Origin: DATGFK01 sp040007395
GTDB taxonomy: Bacteria; Chloroflexota; Anaerolineae; Aggregatilineales; UBA2796
Reading direction: 5' to 3'
Length of the DNA: 58,692 nt
NCBI GenBank assembly: GCA_040007395.1
Contig: JBDTVG010000042.1
Span: forward strand, 1 to 58,692
Position 1 is the stretch's first letter; each line of letters opens with the position of its first letter. The notes under the pieces are model-generated. The model worked only from the letters and a program-made list of their open reading frames with translations. It did no database searches and was not told where the DNA came from. Below are positions 49,645 through 57,707 of this stretch, piece by piece. The position numbers and the translations under genes were made by a program.

Positions 49645-50034
49645 ATGAAGACAAAACTAGCGGTATTGGATAGTGGCGAGGGCAACGATCTCCAAACGAT
49701 TTTGGATGCGTGCAGCACAGGACAGCTTAACGCCATTGTGGTGATTGTCGTCAGCGAGGCGATGGAGTCGCGGGCTCTGGATCGCGCTGAAATCGCCGGG
49801 GTCACAGCAATCTATCATCCCCGCGAATGGTATCTGGAAACAGGCCGCAGCCATGACGACTACGACGCTTCACTGGCAGACTTGATCGACCCTTACCAAC
49901 CAGATTGGATCGTGCTGGCGGATTGGCACGAAACCCCCGGCGCAGCATTTATGGAACGCTACCCTAATCACGTGATCGATCTTCACCTGAACCCCGGCGA
50001 GGTTATTGATGTTCTGAGAGACATCGCTCGTTGA
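49645..50034 (+). pseudogene. Truncated PurN-like formyltransferase fragment
   Basis: The 129-residue frame matches the N-terminal half of phosphoribosylglycinamide formyltransferase: LAVLDSGEGNDLQTILDA (normally SGxGSNLQ), IVVIVVSEAMESRALDRA, YQPDWIVLADWHETPG and the approach to the catalytic strand, HVIDLHLNPGE. It stops there. PurN normally has about 200 residues with an N-I-H-P-S motif at this point; here Asn is Asp and HPS is lost, and the rest is absent. The homology ends where the 3' remnant of the convergent pentapeptide gene begins, as if one deletion removed the ends of both. It could alternatively be a short stand-alone relative. Confidence 0.6.
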
Positions 50035-50906
50035 TTCCGAGAGCAGTTACTTTGGTTCATTTCCCATGAGCAGCGGAAATGGAAGATAAAACTTTCAGGG
50101 ACACCGCAGCCGCGCAGAAAATCATGGGGTATTTTGCCTTGCGATTTGTACAATGTGTCGATACCAATCGTACTAGGCTCATGATGTATGATGGCATCCA
50201 AACCTTTAACGGTTGATAGATCCACATTGGTGAAGAGCGTAGAGGCACAAATTGCTAAATCGAAATTAGTATCCGTTAGCCCAGATCCACTGAGGTTTGC
50301 TTGGCTTAGGTTGGCTTCGCCAAGGTTAGCCCCATAAAGATTGGCTCCCGTGAGGTTGGCTCCTATAAAGTATGCTCGACTGAGATCGGCGTTGCTGAAG
50401 TTGGCCCCACTGAGATTGGTTTTGTAAAGATTAGCCCCATAAAGATTAGCTCCTGCGAGGTCAGCCTCGCTAAGGTCAGCCCAAGATAGATCGGCTCGGC
50501 TAAGGTCAGCCCCATTTAGATGTGCATCATGGAGATGGGTGTACCTTAGGTCAGCATTATGGAGATAAGCATTGCTGAGGTTGGCTTGATAAAGATTGGC
50601 TTCTCTAAAGTCAACTTTCCTAAGGTCAGCCAATCTGAGATTAACTGACCTCAGGTCGGCGTGGTTGAGATTAGCTCTTGTGAGATTAGCTTCGCTGAGG
50701 TTAGCTCCATAAAGATTGACCTCGCGAAGGTTGGCTTTATATAGGTTGGCTAGCATTAGATTGGCTAACATAAATTTTGCTCCAATGAGTGTTTTGTCTG
50801 TAAGCCATCCTTGTTTATCCAACTCTTTTACTGCCTGTAGCGCAGTTTTATTGTCAGTGCTGCCCATCTTTTCAATAAGCGCTTGCTTTTCTTCGTCTTC
50901 GGTCAT
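49983..50906 (-). pseudogene. Pentapeptide-repeat protein that has lost its C-terminal TIR domain
   Basis: From ATG 50906 (MTEDEEKQAL) the frame is 307 residues; a GTG at 50948 is an alternative start. After a helical cap (KMGSTDNKTALQAVKELDKQ) come about 35 pentapeptide units (A(D/N)LxxA) that fold as a quadrilateral beta helix. Then comes the linker VKGLDAIIHHEPSTIGIDTL with KIPHDFLRGCGVPESFI. In intact homologues this exact linker is followed by a TIR domain (FYSCFISYS...). Here homology stops after PESFI and some 35 unrelated residues follow, reading into the PurN fragment. So the effector domain is missing, probably by deletion. Confidence 0.75.
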
Positions 50907-50965
50907 GGATCGCTGTCCTAGCCTCTTTCGTTGCTCAAGTGAATTCACTATAGCCCCAGATTGGT

Positions 50966-52048
50966 TTAAGTGAAAACTGTACAGCCGCGCTGTTCGAGGC
51001 GCTGAATCCAATCGGGCAGCGAACGTAACTTGTTCCACCGCAAATCCAATTTTTCGAGACGCGGCAAATCTCCGATACCCGCCGGGAGCACCACCAAGTT
51101 ATTTGCACGCAAATCCAGAAAAGTCAGGGCTTGCAGATCGCTCAGTGAGTTGGGCAGATCGGTTAACTGATTATTTCGCAGATCCAGCAGCGTTAGACTG
51201 CGCAGAGTACCAAGCGAGTCAGGCAGCGTCGTTAGTCGGTTGTCGTGCAAATGCAACTCTTTGAGGCTTCGCAGATTGCCAATCGACTTCGGCAGCGTGG
51301 TCAATTGGTTGTTGTACAACCGAAGTTCGATGAGCTTAGTCAGGTGTCCAATCGATTCCGGCAGCGCGGTCAACTGGTTGTCGGTGGCGTTGAGATAAAG
51401 CAGATTTGGCAGAGTCGCCAGAAGTGCCTCTGGCAGAACGGATAATTGGTTATCGCTCAAATACAGGAACGCCAAATTTCGCAGCTTGCCCAGCGCGTCG
51501 GGGAGCGTCGCCAACCGCTTGTTGTGACCGAGATCAAGCGTGTGCAGCTTGGTCAACGCGTCGATGCTTTCGGGGAGTGTTGCTAAATTGCTACTGTGGA
51601 TATACAAGTGCGTCAGGCTGTGGAGCGCTCCGAGTTGTTCTGGGAGTTCGTTCAAGGGGTTATCGCCCAGAAACAAGATTTCGAGATTGGTCAACTGCCA
51701 GAACGATTCCGGCAGTGTTGTCAATCGATTGTGCATCACCCGCAGAGATTTTAGCGCGGTCAGCGTGCCCAATGAATCGGGCAACGACGTTAGCTGATTA
51801 TTATCTACATCCAACTGTTGCAGATTGGTCAACTGTCCGAGCGACTCCGGCAGCAACGTTAAGTTGCAGGATGGCAGGGATAGCGCCAGCACCGTGTTAT
51901 TTTCGGCATAAGCAAAGCATTGACGCGGATCGCTGGCGTATTCATCTTTGGAGAGAATAGGGAGGGAGTCGCTGGGTTGCAGAGAACCACTATCGCGAAG
52001 TAGTTGTTCGATTTCTTGTAAGGCGGCAATTTCGTGGGGTAAAAGCAT
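50966..52048 (-). CDS. Leucine-rich repeat protein
   Basis: The 360-residue soluble protein has an N-terminal helical cap (MLLPHEIAALQEIEQLLRDS) and about twelve 23-residue LRRs of the bacterial type (LPESLGQLTNLQQLDVDNNQ is one). It closes with LRSLPDWIQRLEQRGCTVF, the usual end of such proteins. No Roc/COR GTPase or other effector is fused. It lies 18-60 bp upstream of the pentapeptide gene on the same strand, so the two repeat proteins may once have formed an operon with the lost TIR effector. It is likely a protein-interaction module. Confidence 0.88.
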   Translation of the reverse strand: MLLPHEIAALQEIEQLLRDSGSLQPSDSLPILSKDEYASDPRQCFAYAENNTVLALSLPSCNLTLLPESLGQLTNLQQLDVDNNQLTSLPDSLGTLTALKSLRVMHNRLTTLPESFWQLTNLEILFLGDNPLNELPEQLGALHSLTHLYIHSSNLATLPESIDALTKLHTLDLGHNKRLATLPDALGKLRNLAFLYLSDNQLSVLPEALLATLPNLLYLNATDNQLTALPESIGHLTKLIELRLYNNQLTTLPKSIGNLRSLKELHLHDNRLTTLPDSLGTLRSLTLLDLRNNQLTDLPNSLSDLQALTFLDLRANNLVVLPAGIGDLPRLEKLDLRWNKLRSLPDWIQRLEQRGCTVFT

Positions 52049-52125
52049 CGGAAATCTATTTCACCTTTACTTCCAGAAACATTTGACCAACCTCTCCACT
52101 TCGTAACTGGGGAGCGGACATAATT

Positions 52126-52737
52126 TCAGGAAAAACGAAAATTAGGAAAAAAGACGATACCGCAAAAGCGAGAAAAGCCTTCAAGGTGCTGGCATAAGAA
52201 ATCCAAACCTTCCCGAAAGAGGCTAAGAGAGCGTTCGGGAAGACTCTGAGCACAGCGGATGAGGGGATGACCGCCTTGGGAGTAAATGGCTTGCGAACCA
52301 AGGGCGATGGTCCAGCAGTAGGCGACGACGAGGATGCCTAAGAGACGGGTCACATGGTCGGGTTGGCGCACCAAGCTTTCATCCCAGTGCCAACCGCCAC
52401 TCTTAACCACCCAACACACCCATTCCCGCCAAAACCCCTCCAATGGAAAACCCGTATTCGCCAGAAAGCGCCGTATCCGCCGTGTCGCACTTTCTACTTT
52501 TTCTCGTCCCCGCATCTGCCGCGCTATCTTGTGCTGTTGACTGCCTTCCGCTTTTATCACTCCATAGCTCATCAGCGCCACATTCCCCGTTTGCCACGTA
52601 TTTAAGCTCGGCAAATGCTCCCTGATTTCCTGCTCCCACTGGTACAATATCGTGTTGTTCATTGTTCTCTCTGGTTTGTTCATTACTTCCCAGTTTGAAC
52701 GATGAACCCCCTTTTGCCAACCCCCTTTTCTAAACAT
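52126..52737 (-). pseudogene. Internally deleted IS4-like transposase
   Basis: The frame has 203 residues in two recognisable parts. The first (MNNTILYQWEQEIREHLPSL to GFPLEGFWREWVCWVV) matches the N-terminal DNA-binding region of an IS4-type transposase of Chloroflexota and cyanobacteria. The second (SGGWHWDESLVRQPDHVTRL onward, with LLGILVVAYCWTIALGS) matches its C-terminal end. The DDE catalytic centre, some 200 residues between them, is missing although the frame stays open. The element can only move if a full copy elsewhere supplies transposase. I could not locate terminal inverted repeats with certainty. Confidence 0.65.
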
Positions 52738-53054
52738 GTCCCCTCCCCAGCCCGCAGGAGAGGGACTTCCAGACTCGTTTTAATTTTCTCTGCGCGGTGA
52801 AAAAAAAAAGAATGGCAGTGAGTCACCCTCGTATAGTTATACAAGCCGATAAAAAGTATTGACTCCCCACTCTACGTAGTGGAGAGGGGTTGGGGGTGAG
52901 GATAACTTCCTCTTCGTGCGCCTCGATTTGTCAAATCTGACAGGTTGTAGAAACTTTAACCCGCCCTTATCGTTCCAATGTATAGTATTGGCTATAATAG
53001 CGATCGTCTAAATTTACCAATTCGTTCTTCCTCAAGCGGGAGATTAAAAAAATC
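52738..53054. other. Intergenic region with palindromic repeats and pfkA promoter
   Basis: This 317-bp gap holds GC-rich repeat remnants (CCCCTCCCC near 52740, GAGAGGGACTT near 52762) and CCACT-CTACGT-AGTGG at 52866-52881 followed by GAGAGGGGTTGGGGGTGAGG. These are of the same class as 7676-7772 and 49480-49583. TGTCA-AATC-TGACA near 52930 is a small dyad. A -10 TATAAT at 52993-52998 with a poor -35 may start pfkA transcription. No gene is seen. Confidence 0.55.
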
Positions 53055-54020
53055 ATGAAACGTATCGCCGTAATGACCAGTGGCGGCGACGCACCCGGTA
53101 TGAACCCCGCGATCCGCAGTGTTGTCAGAAGCGCTATCGCCAAAAATATCGAGGTGTTCGGCATTCGTCAGGCTTACGCGGGGCTGCTAGGTGGCGACTT
53201 TGAACGCCTCGCCAACCGTGAAGTCAGCGGAATCTTGCAGCGTGGCGGGACGATCCTGCAAACGGCACGCAACGATGAGTTCAAGACTCCACAGGGGCAG
53301 CGCAAAGGGTTGCGCCGTCTCAATGAACAGGAGATCGATGGCCTGATTTGTATCGGCGGGGATGGCAGTTTGCGCGGTGCATTGGAATTACACAAACTTG
53401 GCTTCCCAGTCGTTGGTATCCCCGGCAGCATCGACAACGACATCTGGGGAACGAACATGAGCATCGGCGTAGACACAGCGCTCAATACTATTCTGGATGC
53501 GCTGGATCGCTTGCGCGATACAGCGTCGAGTCATGGGCGGGCTTTTCTCATTGAAGTCATGGGTCGCAAGTGCGGCTATCTGGCCTTGATGAGTGGCATT
53601 CTGGGCGGCGCAGAATTGACCATGATCCCGGAGCGCGATATTGAACTGGATGAAGTCGCATCGAGGTTGGAAGGCGCTTATATGCGCGGCAAGAATCACG
53701 CTATTGCGGTAATTGCCGAGGGCGCGAATCACAACATCAATGAGGTTGCCGACTTTCTGAACAGCCATAATGTCGGTTTTGAAGTGCGGATTACGATCTT
53801 GGGGCATATCCAGCGTGGCGGCAGCCCCTCCGCTTTTGATCGGCTGCTGGCGACCCGGATGGGAGTCAAAGCTGTCGAATGCTTGTGTGATGGCACTTAC
53901 GGCGTGATGGTAGGTCTTTCTGGGCGCGATATTTTGCCCGTGCCGCTAGAGGATGTTGCTGGCAAAACGCGCAGCGCCAATCTGGAATACTATGATCTCG
54001 CGGAGATTCTTTCGCGCTAA
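53055..54020 (+). CDS. pfkA: ATP-dependent 6-phosphofructokinase
   Basis: The 321-residue glycolytic enzyme is of the bacterial PfkA type. The ATP site is IAVMTSGGDAPGMN (4-17) and GGDGS (101-105). The active-site loop reads PGSIDND (123-129) with Asp127 at the catalytic position; Ser125 replaces the usual Thr. IGVDTALNTI, MGRKCGYLA and ILGHIQRGGSPSAFDR provide substrate contacts. Gly104 of the GGDG motif favours ATP over pyrophosphate use. The start ATG 53055 has GGGAG twelve bases before. A HEAT-repeat gene follows after 43 bp. Confidence 0.95.
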   Translation: MKRIAVMTSGGDAPGMNPAIRSVVRSAIAKNIEVFGIRQAYAGLLGGDFERLANREVSGILQRGGTILQTARNDEFKTPQGQRKGLRRLNEQEIDGLICIGGDGSLRGALELHKLGFPVVGIPGSIDNDIWGTNMSIGVDTALNTILDALDRLRDTASSHGRAFLIEVMGRKCGYLALMSGILGGAELTMIPERDIELDEVASRLEGAYMRGKNHAIAVIAEGANHNINEVADFLNSHNVGFEVRITILGHIQRGGSPSAFDRLLATRMGVKAVECLCDGTYGVMVGLSGRDILPVPLEDVAGKTRSANLEYYDLAEILSR

Positions 54021-54063
54021 GGCTGTCTCGCTAACTCACCTTGTAAATAGTGAGGGTTTTAGA

Positions 54064-54672
54064 ATGGTGAATGGCCCAACACCTAACGAGACTGATATAG
54101 AACAGTTAATCCAGAATCTTTGCAGTAGCGATAGATTCGTTCGCAGCGCAGCAGCTCTAGCGTTGGGACAACGTCGTGCTGTTGAAGGGCTTATCAAGTT
54201 GTTGGACGATAAGAAGACCGTGTGGGACGCAGCAGGTGATGCGGCTTGGGCGCTTGGTGAAATTGGAGATCTACGTGCCGTAGAGCCACTCATTGCGGCG
54301 CTGGATCATGTGTTTGTTGCAGGACGTGCAATTGAATCATTAGAGATATTACATGACGAACGCACACTTGAGCCGCTGATCCGCTATTTCGAACGCACTA
54401 TGGATCCCAGTGTAGCGACAGTTTTAGGGAATTGGGGAGATCGGCGTGCAGTAGAATCCTTGATTGCTGCAATGGATAATCCCAATCCACATGTACGATT
54501 CTACGCAGCCAGAGCCTTAGGCAAATTAGCTGATGACCGAGCATTATCTGTATTGGAACATGCAATAGTGCATGATACCGAGCCAATCCTAGACACCAAT
54601 AGTCTACGTGGGAAAAGTGTTGCTTACGTCGCAGCAAAGGCAATCGAACGCATTAAATCATCCTTGGAATAG
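54064..54672 (+). CDS. HEAT-repeat (PBS lyase-type) protein
   Basis: From ATG 54064 (MVNGPTPNETDIEQ) the product has 202 residues; the frame is open upstream into pfkA but ATG 54064 lies behind GAGGG. It is made of about five HEAT-like units: LCSSDRFVRSAAALALGQRR, AAGDAAWALGEIGDLRAVEP, ERTLEPLIRYFER, GNWGDRRAVESLIAAMDN, PHVRFYAARALGKLADDRAL. No catalytic residues are expected. The protein is probably an interaction scaffold; whether it acts with PfkA is unknown. The DNA is more AT-rich than pfkA. Confidence 0.82.
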   Translation: MVNGPTPNETDIEQLIQNLCSSDRFVRSAAALALGQRRAVEGLIKLLDDKKTVWDAAGDAAWALGEIGDLRAVEPLIAALDHVFVAGRAIESLEILHDERTLEPLIRYFERTMDPSVATVLGNWGDRRAVESLIAAMDNPNPHVRFYAARALGKLADDRALSVLEHAIVHDTEPILDTNSLRGKSVAYVAAKAIERIKSSLE

Positions 54673-54801
54673 CGAAGCAAGTCTCAGACTCGCCTCGCGT
54701 TTCCGAATGTTAGTCGAAGCCCCGACTCCTAGATAACCTTTTGTCTAGATTAAACATTTCGGCAGGCTAAAAGTGAGCCGCTTACGAGACCCCATTGGGA
54801 A

Positions 54802-54830
54802 TTGCCAGCGATCTGTTGAACTGCTATAAT
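54802..54830 (+). promoter_or_regulatory. Strong promoter of rpsO
   Basis: TTGCCA (54802-54807), spacer exactly 17, TATAAT (54825-54830), with an extended -10 TG at 54822-54823. It would give a leader of about 70 nt before the rpsO start. Confidence 0.85.
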
Positions 54831-54906
54831 GACCCCATTACGCACGATTGACCAGCAAACCACGCGTTCGGTATGCTTGGTGCCTAGTACTTGAAAGGTG
54901 AACGCC

Positions 54907-55188
54907 ATGCCACTTGCCAAAGAAGCAAAAGACGAAATTTTTAAGGGCTTTGCCCGCCACGAGGGTGATACTGGTTCCCCGGAAGTTCAGGTTGCGATAC
55001 TCACCAGCCGCATTACGCAGTTGACTGAACATCTCAAAATCCACAAGCACGATGAGCATTCGCGTCGCGGTTTGCTCAAGTTGGTCGGACAGCGCCTCCG
55101 CCATCTTAAATACCTGAACAAAAAGAATCCCGATGGCTACAAGGCACTCATCGAGCGTCTTGGCCTACGCGATTATGTGAAGCGTTAA
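54907..55188 (+). CDS. rpsO: 30S ribosomal protein S15
   Basis: The 93-residue protein (MPLAKEAKDEIFKGFARHEG) contains the S15 signature GDTGSPEVQVAILTSRITQL and LKIHKHDEHSRRGLLKLVGQ-type rRNA-binding helices. I choose ATG 54907 because GAAAGGTG (54893-54900) is correctly spaced; the GTG at 54898 is part of that ribosome site. It binds 16S rRNA at the central domain early in 30S assembly. It is followed by pnp, the conserved rpsO-pnp pair. Confidence 0.97.
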   Translation: MPLAKEAKDEIFKGFARHEGDTGSPEVQVAILTSRITQLTEHLKIHKHDEHSRRGLLKLVGQRLRHLKYLNKKNPDGYKALIERLGLRDYVKR

Positions 55189-55242
55189 CCAGCGTAACGT
55201 CCACTCAATAACGGTAAAGTGATCAGACAAAACTGTCAAATG

Positions 55243-55281
55243 TATAATATCAGGGGCGGTGCAGGACAGGCCGCCCACCTG
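55243..55281 (+). promoter_or_regulatory. Possible pnp promoter and first leader hairpin
   Basis: TATAAT at 55243-55248 could start transcription near 55255; the -35 is poor, but a GACA-AAAC-TGTC dyad lies at 55226-55237. Immediately after comes a hairpin CAGG-GGCGG (55251-55259) / CCGCC..CCTG (55271-55281), which would also serve as the rpsO 3' end. Confidence 0.45.
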
Positions 55282-55288
55282 ATTTAAT

Positions 55289-55380
55289 GGCGCTCAATAT
55301 GTCAGGAATTGGAGCTTGCGGCAGCTAGAGCTTATCTGCACCAGTCTCCAGTGCCTGACCAATGAGCGCCTTTCGTTTTT
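55289..55380 (+). terminator. Long branched stem-loop with T-run in the pnp leader
   Basis: GGCGCTCA (55289-55296) pairs with TGAGCGCC (55363-55370), TCAGG (55302-55306) with CCTGA (55354-55358), TGGAG (55310-55314) with CTCCA (55346-55350), and GCAG (55321-55324) with CTGC (55336-55339), one inside the other. TTTCGTTTTT (55371-55380) follows at once, then AGGAGG of pnp at 55391. It has the form of an intrinsic terminator or attenuator; in E. coli the pnp leader has a long stem cut by RNase III for autoregulation. Confidence 0.75.
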
Positions 55381-55401
55381 ATGGGTTCATAGGAGGCATT
55401 G

Positions 55402-57681
55402 ATGAGTACATCCACTACTGCTCGGCGTTTTACAGCGCGGCTGGGCAACGAAGACATTATTATCGAAACCGGTAAATATGCAGAACAGGCCGGCGGGGCT
55501 GTAACCGTCCGGTTGGGCGATACGCTGCTGCTGGCAACCGCGACCATGAGTAGTACCGTGCGCCCCGGCATCGACTTTTTCCCACTTTCCGTTGAATATG
55601 AGGAGCGCCTCTACGCCGCCGGACGCATTCCCGGATCGTTCTTCCGGCGCGAAGGTCGTCCTAGCGAACAAGCGATTTTGACGGCGCGTGTCACGGATCG
55701 TCCGCTGCGTCCGCTGTTTGCTGGCGATATGCGAAACGAAGTGCAAGTCATCGTGACCGCCCTCAGTCACGATCAGGAACACCAGACCGATATGCTGTGC
55801 ATCATCGGGGCTAGTGCTGCCCTAACGGTGTCCAATATTCCTTGGAATGGGCCTATCGGTGGGGTACGCATCGGCCTGATCAACGGCGAACTAGTCGTCA
55901 ACCCCACGATCCCCAATATGGAAAACAGTACGCTCGATCTGCGGGTTGCCGCCAGCAAAGATGCCATTATCATGGTCGAAGCGGGCGCGGTTGAAGTAGA
56001 CGAAGCCACGATGGTGCGGGCGCTGCGTCTGGCACAAGAGTCGGTGCAAGACGTGATCCGCATTCAAGAGGAGATGCGGGCCGAACTGGGCAAACCCAAA
56101 TCGACCTACACCCCCGCTAAAGAAGACGGCGGCTTGCTCGAAAAGATGCGGGCGCGTGTTGCTGGTCAGATGGCGACTATCGTGGCTACCTACACGGATC
56201 ACGATGAGCGCGAAGTCCAGCTTGACGATCTGCGCGATATTGTGCTGGCAGAATATGCTGCCGATAGCGAGGTTGTCGAAGGTGAGGAACGCATCACCGC
56301 CAGCCAGATCAAGACTAGTTATCACGATGTCTACGCCGAAGAAGTGCGCCGTCGTGTCCTTGAGCAGGGTATCCGTCCCGATGGACGCACGCCAACCCAG
56401 ATCCGCGAACTCTCAGCGGAAGTCTCATTGATCCCCCGCGTTCACGGATCAGGGCTGTTCAAGCGGGGTATGACTCAGGTCTTGAGCGTTGCGACACTTG
56501 GTACACCGCGTGACGTGCAGCAGTTGGACGGACTAGATCCCGAAGACACCAAGCGCTATATGCACCACTACAACATGCCGCCTTTTGCGTCGGGCGAAGC
56601 TTATCCAATGCGCGGCCCGAAGCGTCGCGAGATTGGTCATGGAGCGCTGGCAGAAACTGCCCTCCGTAACATGATCCCGCCCGAAGATGAGTTCCCCTAT
56701 ACGCTGCGTGTGGTGAGCGAAGTGCTGTCCTCAAATGGTAGTACCTCGATGGCGAGTGTATGTGGCAGCACGTTGGCGCTGATGGATGCAGGGGTGCCGA
56801 TCAAGCGGCCCGTTGGCGGAATCGCCATGGGCTTGATCAGTGACGGCGACAAATATGTCGTGCTGACCGATATTCAGGGCCTTGAAGACCACATCGGCGA
56901 TATGGATTTCAAGGTCGCCGGAACAGAAAAAGGTATCACAGCGCTGCAAATGGACATCAAGGTGCTGGGGATCTCGGATGCCATCATGACGCAAGCGCTC
57001 AGTCAAGCGCATGATGCGCGTATCCAGATTTTGGAAGTGATGCGTCAGGCGATTGCTGAACCGCGCAGTCACCTCAGCCAATATGCGCCGCGCATGACGA
57101 CGATCAAGATCGATCCTGAGAAGATCGGGATGATCATTGGCCCCGGCGGGAAGACGATCCGCAGTCTTCAGGATAAATATGGGGTCAAGATCGACATTCA
57201 GGAAGATGGTACAGTCTTTGTGTCGGCAGCCGAAGGGGCAGGCGCAGATCGCGCTGTTGAAGCCATCACGGGCATGACCGAAGAAGCCGAGATCGGGCGC
57301 ATCTATACAGGCAAAGTAACCCGCGTCGAACCATATGGCGCGTTTGTCGAATTTCTGCCGGGACGTGATGGACTGGTGCATATCAGCCAGCTTTCCGATC
57401 ACCGTATCGAACGCATCGAAGACGAAGTGGCTATCGGTGACGAACTGATGGTCATGGTCACAGATGTTGACCCATCCGGCAAAGTACGCCTGAGCCGTCA
57501 AGCTGTGCTAGAAGACTGGACTCCCGAAGAAGCGCGTGAGCGTGACCGGGGCGGCAGACCCAGCGGCGGTGGAGATCGTGGTGGTAATCGCGGTGGTGGG
57601 GATCGCGGTGGCAATCGCAGCGGCAGTGGCGGCGGTTATCGTGGTGGCGGCGGCGGAGATCGCGGCGGCAATCGCAACTAG
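55402..57681 (+). CDS. pnp: Polyribonucleotide nucleotidyltransferase with RGG-rich tail
   Basis: ATG 55402 has AGGAGG five bases before; the product is 759 residues. It is a phosphorolytic 3'-5' exoribonuclease with two RNase PH domains (the second including KRGMTQVLSVATLGTPRD and EFPYTLRVVSEVLSSNGS). A KH domain (MIIGPGGKTIRSLQDKYGV) and an S1 domain (YTGKVTRVEPYGAFVEFLPG) follow. The last 45 or so residues are almost only Gly, Arg, Asp, Asn and Ser (GGDRGGNRGGGDRGGNR), an RGG-type RNA-binding, probably disordered tail not found in E. coli PNPase. It degrades mRNA and probably adds heteropolymeric tails. Expression is likely controlled by the structured leader. Confidence 0.97.
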   Translation: MSTSTTARRFTARLGNEDIIIETGKYAEQAGGAVTVRLGDTLLLATATMSSTVRPGIDFFPLSVEYEERLYAAGRIPGSFFRREGRPSEQAILTARVTDRPLRPLFAGDMRNEVQVIVTALSHDQEHQTDMLCIIGASAALTVSNIPWNGPIGGVRIGLINGELVVNPTIPNMENSTLDLRVAASKDAIIMVEAGAVEVDEATMVRALRLAQESVQDVIRIQEEMRAELGKPKSTYTPAKEDGGLLEKMRARVAGQMATIVATYTDHDEREVQLDDLRDIVLAEYAADSEVVEGEERITASQIKTSYHDVYAEEVRRRVLEQGIRPDGRTPTQIRELSAEVSLIPRVHGSGLFKRGMTQVLSVATLGTPRDVQQLDGLDPEDTKRYMHHYNMPPFASGEAYPMRGPKRREIGHGALAETALRNMIPPEDEFPYTLRVVSEVLSSNGSTSMASVCGSTLALMDAGVPIKRPVGGIAMGLISDGDKYVVLTDIQGLEDHIGDMDFKVAGTEKGITALQMDIKVLGISDAIMTQALSQAHDARIQILEVMRQAIAEPRSHLSQYAPRMTTIKIDPEKIGMIIGPGGKTIRSLQDKYGVKIDIQEDGTVFVSAAEGAGADRAVEAITGMTEEAEIGRIYTGKVTRVEPYGAFVEFLPGRDGLVHISQLSDHRIERIEDEVAIGDELMVMVTDVDPSGKVRLSRQAVLEDWTPEEARERDRGGRPSGGGDRGGNRGGGDRGGNRSGSGGGYRGGGGGDRGGNRN

Positions 57682-57707
57682 CCTACGGGCTGATTGTAGA
57701 AGGCGCA

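Noticed and set aside
50200..50780. Short periodic DNA similarity in the pentapeptide gene as a DNA repeat element
   Set aside because: The 15-bp periodicity is explained by the A(D/N)LxxA protein repeat.
56731..57501. 256-residue minus-strand frame opposite pnp
   Set aside because: Antisense shadow without domain or context.
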